Numbered from the stretch's first letter, positions 9,450 to 18,959 are shown. The stretch: 64,000 nt of DNA from Microcosmobacter sp040493455 (GCF_040493455.1 NZ_JANFDA010000001.1:124001-188000), one strand, 5' to 3'. Numbers and translations: made by a program. The notes: generated by a model not told the origin, from the letters alone.

Positions 9450-10165
9450 CTAAAAACCTGTTTAAACACCTCCAAAGATTTTGGTTTTTTAAAATCGCCC
9501 AAATGTAACTCAAAATAAAGTAAAAACATATTTAAAAAAGATTGTCTTTGCTGTGCGCTTAATTGAATTGAATTAATAGCCTCAAAATTTGTGCCTAGTA
9601 GCTGTTTTAGAATTGTTAAATTATTATCTGAAATAGAATAAACGTCTTGTTCTTCATCTGTAAAAACACCTTTACTCATACTAAAAAAAGGAGCTTCTAT
9701 ATTAGAAACATCTGGATAACATCCTAGATACTTAGTGAGTTTAACTAAAAAAAGGAGATGGAAATTTGCAAACTCATCTTGATGGTCAAACCATTGAAAT
9801 GATGTAACCAGAAAATCGTACAGTGCTTCATTGGGCTCTTCCTCTTTAATGACAGAAGATAGCATCTCACTTAAAAATATAATGATTGAAGCCTTAAAAA
9901 CATTAGTATGAATAGATTTATAAAAATAATTAAGGCGAGCATCTTTAATGCTTTGTAGCTGTCTATTGGGTTTATGGTTAGACTCTACTGCTAGCTGGGA
10001 TAATAGCTGAAAATGAGACGCTCTTAACTTGCCTTTTTTTTGTTTTAGAATGCCTTTTAGGATGTAGCTTATTATTCCTTGTTCTCTGGAATACGCTTTA
10101 ATAATCAAGTCACTTTCACTATACTTTATTTTGGAGAGTACAATGATGTTGTTCTTAATAAACAT
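9446..10165 (-). CDS. recO: DNA repair protein RecO
   Basis: Recombination mediator that, with RecR, loads RecA onto SSB-coated single strands in RecF-pathway gap repair. The 239 residues are the normal length. The N-terminal OB fold (about 1-80) is visible as IIVLSKIKYSESDLIIKAYS and GIISYILKGILKQKKGKLRA. The C-terminal helical domain lacks the four zinc cysteines of many RecO proteins, as is common in this phylum. It sits five bases after porZ and overlaps the following TonB receptor. Confidence 0.93.
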   Translation of the reverse strand: MFIKNNIIVLSKIKYSESDLIIKAYSREQGIISYILKGILKQKKGKLRASHFQLLSQLAVESNHKPNRQLQSIKDARLNYFYKSIHTNVFKASIIIFLSEMLSSVIKEEEPNEALYDFLVTSFQWFDHQDEFANFHLLFLVKLTKYLGCYPDVSNIEAPFFSMSKGVFTDEEQDVYSISDNNLTILKQLLGTNFEAINSIQLSAQQRQSFLNMFLLYFELHLGDFKKPKSLEVFKQVFS

Positions 10166-10170
10166 GACTA

Positions 10171-12561
10171 TTATCTAACTATTAAAAGCTTAAGTGTTTT
10201 TGTTTCAAAAGAATCTAAATCAGAAATAAGAATGAGGTAAACACCAGTTGCAACTATATTTCCTCTTAGGTTTTTGCCATTCCATATTCCTGTACCGCCA
10301 TCTATAGCAAAATTGTAATTAGCTTTAGAATTTCTGAGGTTAATTCCAGATTGCGCCTCGGCAACTAAATTCCCTTCAATGTCTGTGATCTTTACATTGA
10401 CATTTTCTGTAAGTCCTTGGATTTTTACGCCTTTGTTTATATCATTCAGATTACCAAAACCTAGTATATTATATTCGGGGCGAACAGGGTTAGGATAGAC
10501 ATAAGCATCTCCTAATGTTTCTTCTGGCTTAGATCCTCCCGCTGTGAATGACAACAATCCTTTTGAAGTAGCTATAAATACTTCACCATTAGAGTTATCG
10601 ATTGATATATCTTTAATCTGGTTTGATGGTAAAGGTGAATTATCCTTAGTGAAATGATAAATAGTTTCTTGACCATCGGAAGACAAATAAAATATCCCTG
10701 AAGATAAAGTCCCAATCCATTTATTATTAGAACCATCTACCTTAATATCTGTAATAAATTGATCATCTAATAACTCCTTAGGAATTCCATCTTCAAGTAT
10801 TATAATTTCGCTTACAGTTGGATTTGGGTTATCAAAAAAGTTTGCCGTATTAAAAAGAACTCTCAGTCCAAAATCTGTTCCTATCCATATTTGGTTCCTC
10901 TGGTCAACAGCCAGAGCTCGTACCTTGGTTGTAGGCATATTTTGATCTGGTGTATTAACATTGTTCATTACAACGCCTCCTAAATTTTCATTAAATCCTA
11001 TTAACCCATTAAAAAAGGATCCTATCCATTTTGTTCCATTTTCATCAATATCAATGTCTGCAAAACCTAGTTCTCCATCATCAAATACATTCCCTATTTG
11101 ATTAATATCTGGTATGATTTCAGACAATTCATAAGATTGCCATTGTCCGCTTGCGGGATCATACGATTTTAAAGGCTCTCTTACGAAAGCAGACACTGAC
11201 CATAATAACCCATTCCTGTCAAACTTCAAGCCTCCTACTCTCTCCTGAAGTAGAGTTGGGAGCAAAGGATCCAAACCACTATTCTCTGAATTATAAAGAA
11301 TTACTGGGTTTTCGTTTTCTAACTCCACAATTCCATCAATAAATGAGCTTATAAACACTTGACTATCATTAAATGGATTTACTGCTATATAGCATAGATT
11401 TCTTGCAGTGAACAAACTATCATAAGGAATATTAATCCACTGCTCATCTACTCTATAACTTAAACCTCGTCTTCTTACAGGAGCTGGATCGAAAAACACA
11501 TTAAAATCTCCATAAGTTACCCAAACCTTATCATTTTGAGCATCAATCTTAAAAGCATTATTCATCAATGGCCCTTCGGGTCTTATTTCTTCAAACTCCA
11601 ATAGATTATCAGTAGTGAACTTCAACACTCCCTGATTATTAGTCCCTATATATATTTCGTTACCAAAAACTACAGATGATGTAAACTCAATGTCTAAATC
11701 TTCGGGAGCATTTATATTAAATAATTCATTTGCGTTCTCATCAAATACTGAAACTAAGTTATCTTCTGTAACTACTAGTTGATCATTGAATGTAGACGTG
11801 TGTACAGGTAGGGTATTAAATGTAGATATTAACGAAAAAACATCATTTTCTATATTAAAAAAATCTTTACTCAATCTTATAGATAGCAAACTATTACCTA
11901 CACTTTCTACAGCAACATAATTTCCTGGCACTAAGTTTTGCCATTCTTGAAAATCAATCAAGTTAGGATTATCCAATGCGCCTTTTTTCATACCGTTACC
12001 ATTTCTACAAGCAGCATAAATGGCGTCATTAAATATAGTCGTTTGCTCGACCGTAATCTGAGCCCCTCCATTTCCTAAAAAGTATGAATCTCCAAACTCT
12101 AACCTCTGTAAATCATAAACAGAGACTCCAAAGTTTGTTGAAATATATATAAAGCCTTCATGTTCATTGAAGTGATTTATTCTCTTATTTTCCGGCGAAA
12201 TTGTGGGTTTATCTAAAATATCGACTACAGATAATAAATCTTGATCCGATTCAAAATATAATTCAATCAAACCACTTTCATAGCCAATTATTAAGGTGTT
12301 AAATGTATCGCTAAACAATATTGTTGAAATATCACTTCCCGAAAGTCCTTCAACTGTGGTTAAAGTTTCTATCTCATTAGTATTAAAATCGTAACTAAAA
12401 ATAGCATTTTCAGCTGCAGCGTAAAGCTTAGTCTCACTTCGCGTTAAGTCAACTATATCAAAATATGAAAAATGTCCTTCCCATAAATTTGAAAAATCTT
12501 GAGCTAGTGTAGAAAAAGTTATGGTAAAGGCAGTAATAAATAATGTAATCTTTCTTAGCAT
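10171..12561 (-). CDS. porZ: Type IX secretion system protein PorZ (two-component-type beta-propellers with C-terminal sorting-like domain)
   Basis: Surface component of the T9SS attachment complex, thought to supply anionic LPS to the sortase PorU. The 796 residues begin with a signal peptide (ending FSTLAQ). Propeller repeats follow, with recurrent patterns such as INHFNEHEGFIYISTNFGVS, KWIGSFFNGLIGF, QIWIGTDFGLRVLF and KWIGTLSSGIFYLSSDG. The C-terminal Ig-like domain resembles a T9SS CTD (AYVYPNPVRPEYN, GTGIWNGKNLRG, VATGVYLILIS). Position directly upstream of recO supports the name, since this neighbourhood recurs in Bacteroidota. A -7 element TATATTTG lies at 12581-12588. The alternative is a generic propeller protein with a T9SS CTD. 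Confidence 0.85.
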   Translation of the reverse strand: MLRKITLFITAFTITFSTLAQDFSNLWEGHFSYFDIVDLTRSETKLYAAAENAIFSYDFNTNEIETLTTVEGLSGSDISTILFSDTFNTLIIGYESGLIELYFESDQDLLSVVDILDKPTISPENKRINHFNEHEGFIYISTNFGVSVYDLQRLEFGDSYFLGNGGAQITVEQTTIFNDAIYAACRNGNGMKKGALDNPNLIDFQEWQNLVPGNYVAVESVGNSLLSIRLSKDFFNIENDVFSLISTFNTLPVHTSTFNDQLVVTEDNLVSVFDENANELFNINAPEDLDIEFTSSVVFGNEIYIGTNNQGVLKFTTDNLLEFEEIRPEGPLMNNAFKIDAQNDKVWVTYGDFNVFFDPAPVRRRGLSYRVDEQWINIPYDSLFTARNLCYIAVNPFNDSQVFISSFIDGIVELENENPVILYNSENSGLDPLLPTLLQERVGGLKFDRNGLLWSVSAFVREPLKSYDPASGQWQSYELSEIIPDINQIGNVFDDGELGFADIDIDENGTKWIGSFFNGLIGFNENLGGVVMNNVNTPDQNMPTTKVRALAVDQRNQIWIGTDFGLRVLFNTANFFDNPNPTVSEIIILEDGIPKELLDDQFITDIKVDGSNNKWIGTLSSGIFYLSSDGQETIYHFTKDNSPLPSNQIKDISIDNSNGEVFIATSKGLLSFTAGGSKPEETLGDAYVYPNPVRPEYNILGFGNLNDINKGVKIQGLTENVNVKITDIEGNLVAEAQSGINLRNSKANYNFAIDGGTGIWNGKNLRGNIVATGVYLILISDLDSFETKTLKLLIVR

Positions 12562-12580
12562 AGCACAATTTGTGATGTGT

Positions 12581-12588
12581 CAAATATA
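12581..12588 (-). promoter_or_regulatory. Candidate -7 element (TATATTTG) for porZ-recO operon
   Basis: CAAATATA on the plus strand reads TATATTTG on the minus strand, 19 bases before the porZ start codon. A clear -33 TTG was not found; the gdhA terminator lies just upstream. Confidence 0.4.
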
Positions 12589-12627
12589 TATTGTTATAAC
12601 GAGAAAAACGGATTAATCATATACAAA

Positions 12628-12657
12628 AAAGGCTTTCATGTTTTTATGAAAGCCTTT
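12628..12657 (-). terminator. Rho-independent terminator of gdhA
   Basis: A perfect 12-bp stem (AAAGGCTTTCAT pairing with ATGAAAGCCTTT) closes a 6-base loop and starts 21 bases beyond the gdhA stop codon. On the minus strand it is followed by a T-rich run (TTTTTTGTAT). It separates gdhA from porZ. Confidence 0.85.
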
Positions 12658-12678
12658 AATCTATATTAATAGAGAAAA

Positions 12679-14022
12679 TTATACAACTCCTTGAGCCAGC
12701 ATTGCATCGGCAACTTTGACAAAACCAGCTATATTTGCTCCTTTAACGTAATCTACATAGCCATCTGCTTCAGATCCATATTCTACACAAGCAGCGTGAA
12801 TATCATTCATTATCGTATTCAACTTTTCGTCAACCTCTTCTCTACTCCAATTAAGTCGTAAAGAATTTTGGCTCATCTCTAAACCAGAAGTTGCTACACC
12901 ACCTGCATTAGATGCCTTACCAGGTGAGAATAAAACTCTAGCATTTTGGAATTCTGTAATTGCTTCTGGTGTTGTTGGCATGTTAGCACCTTCAGATACA
13001 GCTATTACATTGTTTGCAATTAATTGCTTAGCTTCTTCTTTATCGAGTTCGTTTTGAGTTGCGCAAGGCATCGCTATATCGCAATTCACAGACCAAGGTC
13101 TCTCTCCTTTATGGAATGTAGCATTTGGATATTGATCTACATACTCATGTATTCTCCCTCGTTTTACATTCTTCAATTCCATTACAAATGCAAGTTTATC
13201 AGCATCAATACCATCGGCATCATGGATATATCCAGAAGAATCGGATAAGGTTACAACTTTTGCTCCAAGCTGTGTAGCCTTCTCACATGCAAATTGTGCA
13301 ACATTACCAGAACCAGAAATCACTACTGTTTTCCCTTCAAAAGAGTCGCCTTTAGTAGCTAGCATGTTTTTCGCAAAATATACAGCTCCATATCCTGTTG
13401 CTTCAGGTCTTATTAATGAACCTCCATAAGTAAGGCCTTTTCCTGTTAATACACCTGTAAATTCATTTTGAAGGCGTTTGTATTGACCAAACATATACCC
13501 TATTTCTCTTCCTCCAACACCAATATCTCCAGCAGGCACATCAGTATTAGGGCCAATATGTCTAAACAATTCTGTCATGAATGATTGACAAAAACGCATC
13601 ACTTCATTATCAGACTTCCCTTTTGGGTTAAAATCCGACCCTCCTTTTCCGCCACCCATTGGAAGCGTAGTAAGAGAGTTTTTGAAAACTTGCTCAAATC
13701 CTAGAAACTTAAGGATACTTAAGTTCACCGAAGGATGGAATCTTAATCCTCCTTTATAAGGTCCAATGGCAGAGTTGAACTCTACTCTAAAACCTCTATT
13801 GACTTGAGTGTTACCATTATCATCAATCCAAGGCACTCTAAAAATGATTGTTCGCTCTGGTTCTACCATACGCTCCAACAACATCTTGTCTTGATACTTT
13901 GGATTCTCTTCAATAAATGGAATTACCGTTTCTGCGACCTCATGAACCGCTTGTAAAAACTCAGGTTCGTGAGCATTTTTCTGTTTTACAAGGTCTAGAA
14001 AAGCCTCAATATTATTTTTCAT
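12679..14022 (-). CDS. gdhA: NADP-type glutamate dehydrogenase
   Basis: Hexameric cytosolic enzyme that reductively aminates 2-oxoglutarate to glutamate, normally using NADPH in ammonium assimilation. The 447 residues are the standard length of the small hexameric class. The catalytic-lysine motif PMGGGKGGSDFNPKGKSD is near 122-139. PAGDIGVGGREIGYM and the Rossmann fold VVISGSGNVAQFACEKA are also clear. The gene stands alone between a strong downstream terminator and a divergent neighbour at 14292. A -7 element TATCTTTG lies at 14051-14058. Confidence 0.96.
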   Translation of the reverse strand: MKNNIEAFLDLVKQKNAHEPEFLQAVHEVAETVIPFIEENPKYQDKMLLERMVEPERTIIFRVPWIDDNGNTQVNRGFRVEFNSAIGPYKGGLRFHPSVNLSILKFLGFEQVFKNSLTTLPMGGGKGGSDFNPKGKSDNEVMRFCQSFMTELFRHIGPNTDVPAGDIGVGGREIGYMFGQYKRLQNEFTGVLTGKGLTYGGSLIRPEATGYGAVYFAKNMLATKGDSFEGKTVVISGSGNVAQFACEKATQLGAKVVTLSDSSGYIHDADGIDADKLAFVMELKNVKRGRIHEYVDQYPNATFHKGERPWSVNCDIAMPCATQNELDKEEAKQLIANNVIAVSEGANMPTTPEAITEFQNARVLFSPGKASNAGGVATSGLEMSQNSLRLNWSREEVDEKLNTIMNDIHAACVEYGSEADGYVDYVKGANIAGFVKVADAMLAQGVV

Positions 14023-14050
14023 GTATTAAATTATTATTAATTGTGCGGCA

Positions 14051-14058
14051 CAAAGATA
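14051..14058 (-). promoter_or_regulatory. Candidate -7 element (TATCTTTG) of gdhA
   Basis: CAAAGATA on the plus strand, 28 bases before the gdhA start. The rest of the divergent gap (14059-14234) holds a 7-bp inverted repeat TTTATAC/GTATAAA (14111-14130) and a 9-bp direct repeat TATGCATTT (14176 and 14213). Neither has an assigned role. Confidence 0.4.
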
Positions 14059-14234
14059 CATTATCTTTAAAAATGCCATATCTTTTTTTCGATATTCTCA
14101 TTAAATTTAATTTATACTAAAATGTATAAAATAAAGAGGTGATTTTTTAAATTAAAATTCGTTTAATCTGATTTTTATGCATTTGAACGATATCTGTAAG
14201 ATAAATTAATTATATGCATTTCAGCGTATTTTTT

Positions 14235-14263
14235 TTGTATTTTATCGATAATTTTTATATTTG
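14235..14263 (+). promoter_or_regulatory. Promoter (TTG-N18-TATATTTG) of the 14292 gene
   Basis: TTG at 14235-14237 and TATATTTG at 14256-14263 are separated by 18 bases, an almost ideal Bacteroidota housekeeping promoter. The expected transcript start near 14270 lies after the upstream in-frame ATG at 14214. It therefore supports translation from 14292. Confidence 0.6.
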
Positions 14264-14291
14264 TTCACTAATCGCCTCAAAAAAAGACCAT

Positions 14292-15080
14292 ATGGCGCAC
14301 CATACTAAAAAGTTGATTTTCATTGTTATTGCTGCTTTAAGTTTTAACACTGGTTATTCTCAATTAGGGTTTTCTCACGAAATTGGCGTCATTGCTGGAC
14401 CTGTTGCTTTTCAGTCAGATTTTGGAGTTCGTAGAGATTTTGAGACCAATGCAGGTAATACTGGTATTGGGATCGGGATCATTCATTATATAAACTTTGC
14501 TTATAGAGCCGATTGTAATTGTTACTCAACAGATACATATTGGAATGATCACTTTAAAATTCGTAGCGAAATCTCCTGGAACAAAACAAGACTAGATCAT
14601 TTTGGGAGATGGGTAGACGAGGCCAGAACAAGTGAAAATGCTGAGCGTTTAAGGCAGCATTCTGGTGAAGCGCAAAATCTCGATATTGGTATGCAGCTAG
14701 AATATTTCCCAAAAAGTATTAGAGCTTTCCAGGCAGGAATGTATTCTTTTGCACCTTTTGTGAGCCTTGGAGCGCACTATGTGAATTACAATCCTTCGGC
14801 TTCAACAAGATATGGAGATATGAATATTCAGAACCCAAATAACTTCTATTCGTTCTGGGAACCAGGATCAATTAATCCTGAAGGCGGCAGTACTTGGTCT
14901 GTAGTTGGTAGTATTGGCGTACGCTACAAGCTTACTATTTTATCGGATTTAATGCTAGACCTCAGGTGGCAATATTATGGCAATAACCTTATAGATGGTC
15001 TAGACCATCAGCTCCCTTCAAATAAAGCTAATGATTGGCTTGTCTGGTTAAATTTTGGATATATCTACTATCTGGACTAA
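14292..15080 (+). CDS. THC0290_0291-like exported flavobacterial protein
   Basis: A conserved flavobacterial protein of unknown function, 262 residues from the ATG at 14292. The upstream in-frame ATG at 14214 is rejected because a good promoter lies between the two. A signal peptide (KKLIFIVIAALSFNTGYSQ) is followed by LGFSHEIGVIAGPVAFQSD, a CNCYS motif, and alternating strands up to VWLNFGYIYYLD. This pattern suggests a small outer-membrane beta-barrel. The resemblance to the THC0290_0291 family is from memory and not checked. Its stop overlaps the convergent hemE stop by four bases, leaving no room for a terminator. Confidence 0.78.
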   Translation: MAHHTKKLIFIVIAALSFNTGYSQLGFSHEIGVIAGPVAFQSDFGVRRDFETNAGNTGIGIGIIHYINFAYRADCNCYSTDTYWNDHFKIRSEISWNKTRLDHFGRWVDEARTSENAERLRQHSGEAQNLDIGMQLEYFPKSIRAFQAGMYSFAPFVSLGAHYVNYNPSASTRYGDMNIQNPNNFYSFWEPGSINPEGGSTWSVVGSIGVRYKLTILSDLMLDLRWQYYGNNLIDGLDHQLPSNKANDWLVWLNFGYIYYLD

Positions 15081-16105
15081 GCCTTATACTCTTTTACAGC
15101 ATCTATAAATGCCTTGGCATTATCTACAGGAATGTTTGGTAAAATACCATGACCTAGGTTCACAATATATCTGTCTTTACCAAACTCGTTAATCATTTGG
15201 TGAACCATTCTTTTAATCTCATCTGGTGGTGATAACAGACGAGATGGATCAAAATTCCCTTGTAGTGTTATATTTCCTCCAGTAAGATATCTGGCGTTTC
15301 TGGCAGTACACGTCCAGTCTATACCTAGTGCAGACGCATTGGACTTAGACATTTCATGAAGTGCAAACCAACATCCTTTTCCAAAAGCAATAACAGGAGC
15401 ATAATCTTTTAAAGCCTCAATAATTTGATTAATATATTGCCAGGAAAACTCTTGATAATCGGTTGGTGACAACATTCCTCCCCAAGAATCAAAAATCTGA
15501 ACTGCATTAACTCCAGCCTTAACTTTCTCCTTTAAATACGCAATTGTTGTATCTGTTATCTTTTGAAGTAATTGATGTGCTGCTACAGGGTTGGTAAAAC
15601 AAAATGCTTTTGCCTTATCAAAGTTTTTGCTGCCTTGCCCTTGTACGCAATAGCATAGTATAGTCCAGGGTGACCCTGCAAATCCTATTAGTGGAATTTC
15701 GTTATTTAGTAATTCTTTAGTGGCTTTTATGGCTTGGTAGACATAGTCGAGTTCGACAGTAACATCTGGGACCACTACATTGTCTACATCTTTCTGAGTC
15801 CTCACCGGGTTAGGCAGGTATGGCCCAAAGTTTGGCTTCATCTCTACCTCAATGTTCATTGCTTGAGGAATCACTAAGATATCCGAGAACAAAATTGCAG
15901 CATCCATTCCATAACGACGTATCGGCTGTACTGTAATTTCACTGGCTAACTCTGGAGTTCTACATCTTGTGAAAAAATCATACTTCTCGCGGATAGCCAT
16001 AAACTCAGGTAGATATCGCCCAGCTTGGCGCATCATCCACACAGGTGGCCTATCAACAGTTTCTCCTCTTAATGCTTTTAAAAATAAATCGTTTTTAATC
16101 ATCAT
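15077..16105 (-). CDS. hemE: Uroporphyrinogen decarboxylase
   Basis: Converts uroporphyrinogen III to coproporphyrinogen III, the committed step toward haem. The 342 residues are typical. The N-terminal signature RPPVWMMRQAGRYLPEF holds the substrate-binding Arg. Catalytic-pocket segments FSDILVIPQAMN and GFAGSPWTILCYCVQG and the C-terminal NLGHGILPNIP are also present. Its start overlaps the hemCD stop by four bases (ATG at 16105, or the adjacent ATG at 16102), so the hem genes are translationally coupled. It is the last gene of the hemA-hemCD-hemE operon. Confidence 0.97.
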   Translation of the reverse strand: MMIKNDLFLKALRGETVDRPPVWMMRQAGRYLPEFMAIREKYDFFTRCRTPELASEITVQPIRRYGMDAAILFSDILVIPQAMNIEVEMKPNFGPYLPNPVRTQKDVDNVVVPDVTVELDYVYQAIKATKELLNNEIPLIGFAGSPWTILCYCVQGQGSKNFDKAKAFCFTNPVAAHQLLQKITDTTIAYLKEKVKAGVNAVQIFDSWGGMLSPTDYQEFSWQYINQIIEALKDYAPVIAFGKGCWFALHEMSKSNASALGIDWTCTARNARYLTGGNITLQGNFDPSRLLSPPDEIKRMVHQMINEFGKDRYIVNLGHGILPNIPVDNAKAFIDAVKEYKA

Positions 16106-17682
16106 TTTATGTAATAATCATTAACCAGTTCTATAACGCTTTCTACAGTAGGTACTTTAGCTATCTCTACATTAGTAAAGTATTGCCTTGCTGCTTTCGC
16201 CGTACTTTCTCCAATACAAAAAGCTATTCCTTTTGCTCTGTTTCGAGAGACAAAACTTTGAACAGTCGATGGGCTGTAAAATAAAGCACCATCTATTTCA
16301 TGCTCAATTTTAAGGGCATCGAAACGTGTCTGATATGCTTCAACTTCATTGACATTAATATTGTTTTGAGAAAGGATATTTGGCAAATCATCTAATCTCA
16401 AATTGCTACAAAAATACGTAACACTACCACCTTCTATATTCTCAACCAAATATTCCGCTAATCGCTTAGCATTCCTCTCCACATGAGTAACAGGTCCTAT
16501 TTTTTGCTCAATAAGTTTTTTTGTTCGCCTTCCTACACAATAAATCTTCTTAAACTTTAATTCTTCTTTTGGAACAATAGATGTAATAGCCTCAACACCA
16601 TTTTTGCTTGTAATAACTACATTATCGTGTGGTGCTTTAAGGATACTTGCTTTAATTCTATTGAGTGTTATCTTAATAAAATCAGAGCTTTCGGCTCCAA
16701 TAGTTTCATTAAAAAGCTGTCTCTGTGCTTCTGTTAAAAGCTTAGTAGAATATACATTGGTCGTTTTCTTCTCTCTTATGAAAGTATCCATTAAACGCTT
16801 ACCGCCTCGCTCTATAACATAACTTGCGCAAAAGTTAGCGATATCATGATGTTCTCCTACTTTGGCTACCTTATTAACCTCTATTTTCTTAGAACCATCA
16901 TTACTCAGTAGGACACCTTTAAAATTGACCTCATCATTCTTTATATAGGCTAATGCACCTATTGGAGCTGTACATCCTCCCTCAAGTAGGTTTAGGAATT
17001 TACGCTCTATTGTTGTACAAATCTCAGTTTCTTGATGATTTATTTCAGCACAAACAGTCAGCATTTCTTTATCTTCTTCCAAGGCTGTAATTACAACCGC
17101 ACCTTGTGCTGGTGCCGGAACCATCCAATCTAGCTTTACAGTATTCTTTGGAGTCAATCCTATACGACCCAAACCAGCAGCAGCGAATATAGCGCCATTC
17201 CAATGTTCATTATCTTCAAGCTTTTGGAGGCGCGTATTCACATTTCCTCTTAAATCTTCCGTACGGTGTGTAGGGTAACGATTCAGCCATTGTGCTCTTC
17301 GTCTTAAGCTTCCTGTAGCAATAACTGCATCTCGTTGAGATAAAAACTCCTCGTTATTTTTGAATACTAAGATATCATTGACATTTCCACGCTTTAGAAC
17401 TGCAGCTTGTACAATCCCTTTTGGCAATACTGTTGGAACATCTTTTAGAGAGTGAACAGCAATATCAATATCATTATTGAGCATTGCTATATCTAGAGTT
17501 CTTGTAAAAATCCCTGTAATTCCCAATTCGTACAAAGGTTTATCCAAGACGATATCTCCAGTTGATTTTACAGGAACTAATTCAGTTTTATAGCCTAAAC
17601 GCTCTAAGTTTTGTTGAACGGTTTTTGCTTGCCATAGTGCGAGTTCACTATCGCGTGTGCCAATACGAATGATCTTAGACAT
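16102..17682 (-). CDS. hemCD: Hydroxymethylbilane synthase fused to uroporphyrinogen-III synthase
   Basis: A single 526-residue chain carries two successive steps of tetrapyrrole synthesis. Residues 1 to about 300 are HemC: IIRIGTRDSELALWQA, catalytic Asp81 in AVHSLKDVP, GSLRRRAQ, and the dipyrromethane-cofactor Cys237 in LLEGGCTAPIGA. Residues from about 305 to 526 are a HemD-type two-lobe domain: NVVITSKNGVEAI, IYCVGRRTKKLI, ALFYSPSTVQSFV and AFCIGESTAKAA. The frame is uninterrupted, so this is a true fusion. It would hand the unstable linear hydroxymethylbilane directly to the cyclising domain. It overlaps hemA by eight bases and hemE by four. Confidence 0.95.
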   Translation of the reverse strand: MSKIIRIGTRDSELALWQAKTVQQNLERLGYKTELVPVKSTGDIVLDKPLYELGITGIFTRTLDIAMLNNDIDIAVHSLKDVPTVLPKGIVQAAVLKRGNVNDILVFKNNEEFLSQRDAVIATGSLRRRAQWLNRYPTHRTEDLRGNVNTRLQKLEDNEHWNGAIFAAAGLGRIGLTPKNTVKLDWMVPAPAQGAVVITALEEDKEMLTVCAEINHQETEICTTIERKFLNLLEGGCTAPIGALAYIKNDEVNFKGVLLSNDGSKKIEVNKVAKVGEHHDIANFCASYVIERGGKRLMDTFIREKKTTNVYSTKLLTEAQRQLFNETIGAESSDFIKITLNRIKASILKAPHDNVVITSKNGVEAITSIVPKEELKFKKIYCVGRRTKKLIEQKIGPVTHVERNAKRLAEYLVENIEGGSVTYFCSNLRLDDLPNILSQNNINVNEVEAYQTRFDALKIEHEIDGALFYSPSTVQSFVSRNRAKGIAFCIGESTAKAARQYFTNVEIAKVPTVESVIELVNDYYIK

Positions 17683-18934
17683 TGGATGCTGAAGTTTCTA
17701 GCTGAAACACCTTTTTTATAAGCTCTAGACTTTCATCAGTAGAACTATCATCCTTTAGGTGATGTGCGAAATGATTGGTAATCTTTTGAATAATATTATT
17801 GCTAATGACTTCTGCTTGTGTTTCGTTAAAGTCTGTATGTTTTTTGCGCTGTGCTTCCAATTCAGTAGAAGCAAAATCCTGAAGCTTATGCTTAAGTGCT
17901 TTTATTGTTGGAGCAAATTTTCTAGTCTCTAACCACGTGTTGAATTCTAGCTTCACCTCTTCAATAATACGCTCTGCTAATGGAATATGTGCTTTTCTTT
18001 TCTCAACGGTTTCATCCGTAATTTGAGATAAATGATCCAAGTGAACTAACGTTACATTATCTAGCTCCTCTACATTATTGTGCACATTTTTAGGAATCGA
18101 AAGATCCAAAATCAAATGCTTCTTATCAGAATTGAATAACGACTTATCTATTGTTGGCTTATTAGCTCCAGTAGCAACTATAATAATATCTGAAGTGTTT
18201 ACTTCTTCTTTTAACTCAACATGGTCTTTAACCACAAGATTAAACTTTCCGGCAATTGCTTCAGCTTTATCTTTCGTTCTATTGATAAGTGTTATATGCT
18301 TGTTTTTGGTATGTTTTACTAAATTTTCGCAAGTATTTCTACCAATCTTTCCTGTTCCAAAAAGTAAAATGTTTTTTTCTGAAACCTTTTCAACTGTATT
18401 CATAATGTATTGTACAGAAGCAAAAGAAACAGATGTCGCGCCAGAAGAAATTTCGGTTTCAGTTTTTATTCGCTTGCTAGCTTGAATCACGGCATTTATC
18501 AAGCGTTCTAAAAATGGATTCAATAATCCTTCTTTTTTTGAAACTCTTGCACTCGTTTTCAGCTGGCTTATGATTTCGAAATCTCCCAATATCTGACTAT
18601 CGAGACCAGAACCAACTCTAAACATGTGAGAAATTGCATCCTTATTCTTATAAACATAAGCGACTTTCTGAAATGCTTCAACAGTACCTTTAGTGTTGTC
18701 ACATAGAAGCTTTATAAGCTGAAAGGGATGTTGCGCAAAACCATAAATCTCAGTTCTGTTACATGTAGAAGTGACCAACAGACTCTCTATGCCATCACTT
18801 TTCGCCTGCTCTATTAGCTGCGCTTTAGCATCATTATCCAAACTAAAATGGCCTCTAACTTCGGCATCGGCTTTTTTATAGCTTAAGCCAATCGCATAGA
18901 ACGAGTTACTTTTAGATATGTTATAAGACTGCAT
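17675..18934 (-). CDS. hemA: Glutamyl-tRNA reductase
   Basis: Reduces glutamyl-tRNA(Glu) to glutamate-1-semialdehyde, the first and usually controlled step of C5 haem synthesis. The catalytic Cys lies in LVTSTCNRTEIYGF, the NADPH fold is ILLFGTGKIGRNTCENL, and a C-terminal dimerisation helix is present. An in-frame ATG also exists at 18958. I prefer the ATG at 18934 (MQSYNISKSNSFYAIG, 419 residues), because a TATTTTTG -7 element (18960-18967) would put transcription start near 18953. It is the first gene of the hem operon and divergent from the AraC gene. An FNR-like palindrome sits about 105 bases upstream. Confidence 0.95.
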   Translation of the reverse strand: MQSYNISKSNSFYAIGLSYKKADAEVRGHFSLDNDAKAQLIEQAKSDGIESLLVTSTCNRTEIYGFAQHPFQLIKLLCDNTKGTVEAFQKVAYVYKNKDAISHMFRVGSGLDSQILGDFEIISQLKTSARVSKKEGLLNPFLERLINAVIQASKRIKTETEISSGATSVSFASVQYIMNTVEKVSEKNILLFGTGKIGRNTCENLVKHTKNKHITLINRTKDKAEAIAGKFNLVVKDHVELKEEVNTSDIIIVATGANKPTIDKSLFNSDKKHLILDLSIPKNVHNNVEELDNVTLVHLDHLSQITDETVEKRKAHIPLAERIIEEVKLEFNTWLETRKFAPTIKALKHKLQDFASTELEAQRKKHTDFNETQAEVISNNIIQKITNHFAHHLKDDSSTDESLELIKKVFQLETSASNV

Positions 18935-18959
18935 CAATAGGGTAGCAATTTTCAGCAAA

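Noticed and set aside
14214..14291. Upstream in-frame start of the THC0290_0291-like gene
   Set aside because: A consensus promoter lies downstream of this ATG and the signal peptide begins at 14292.
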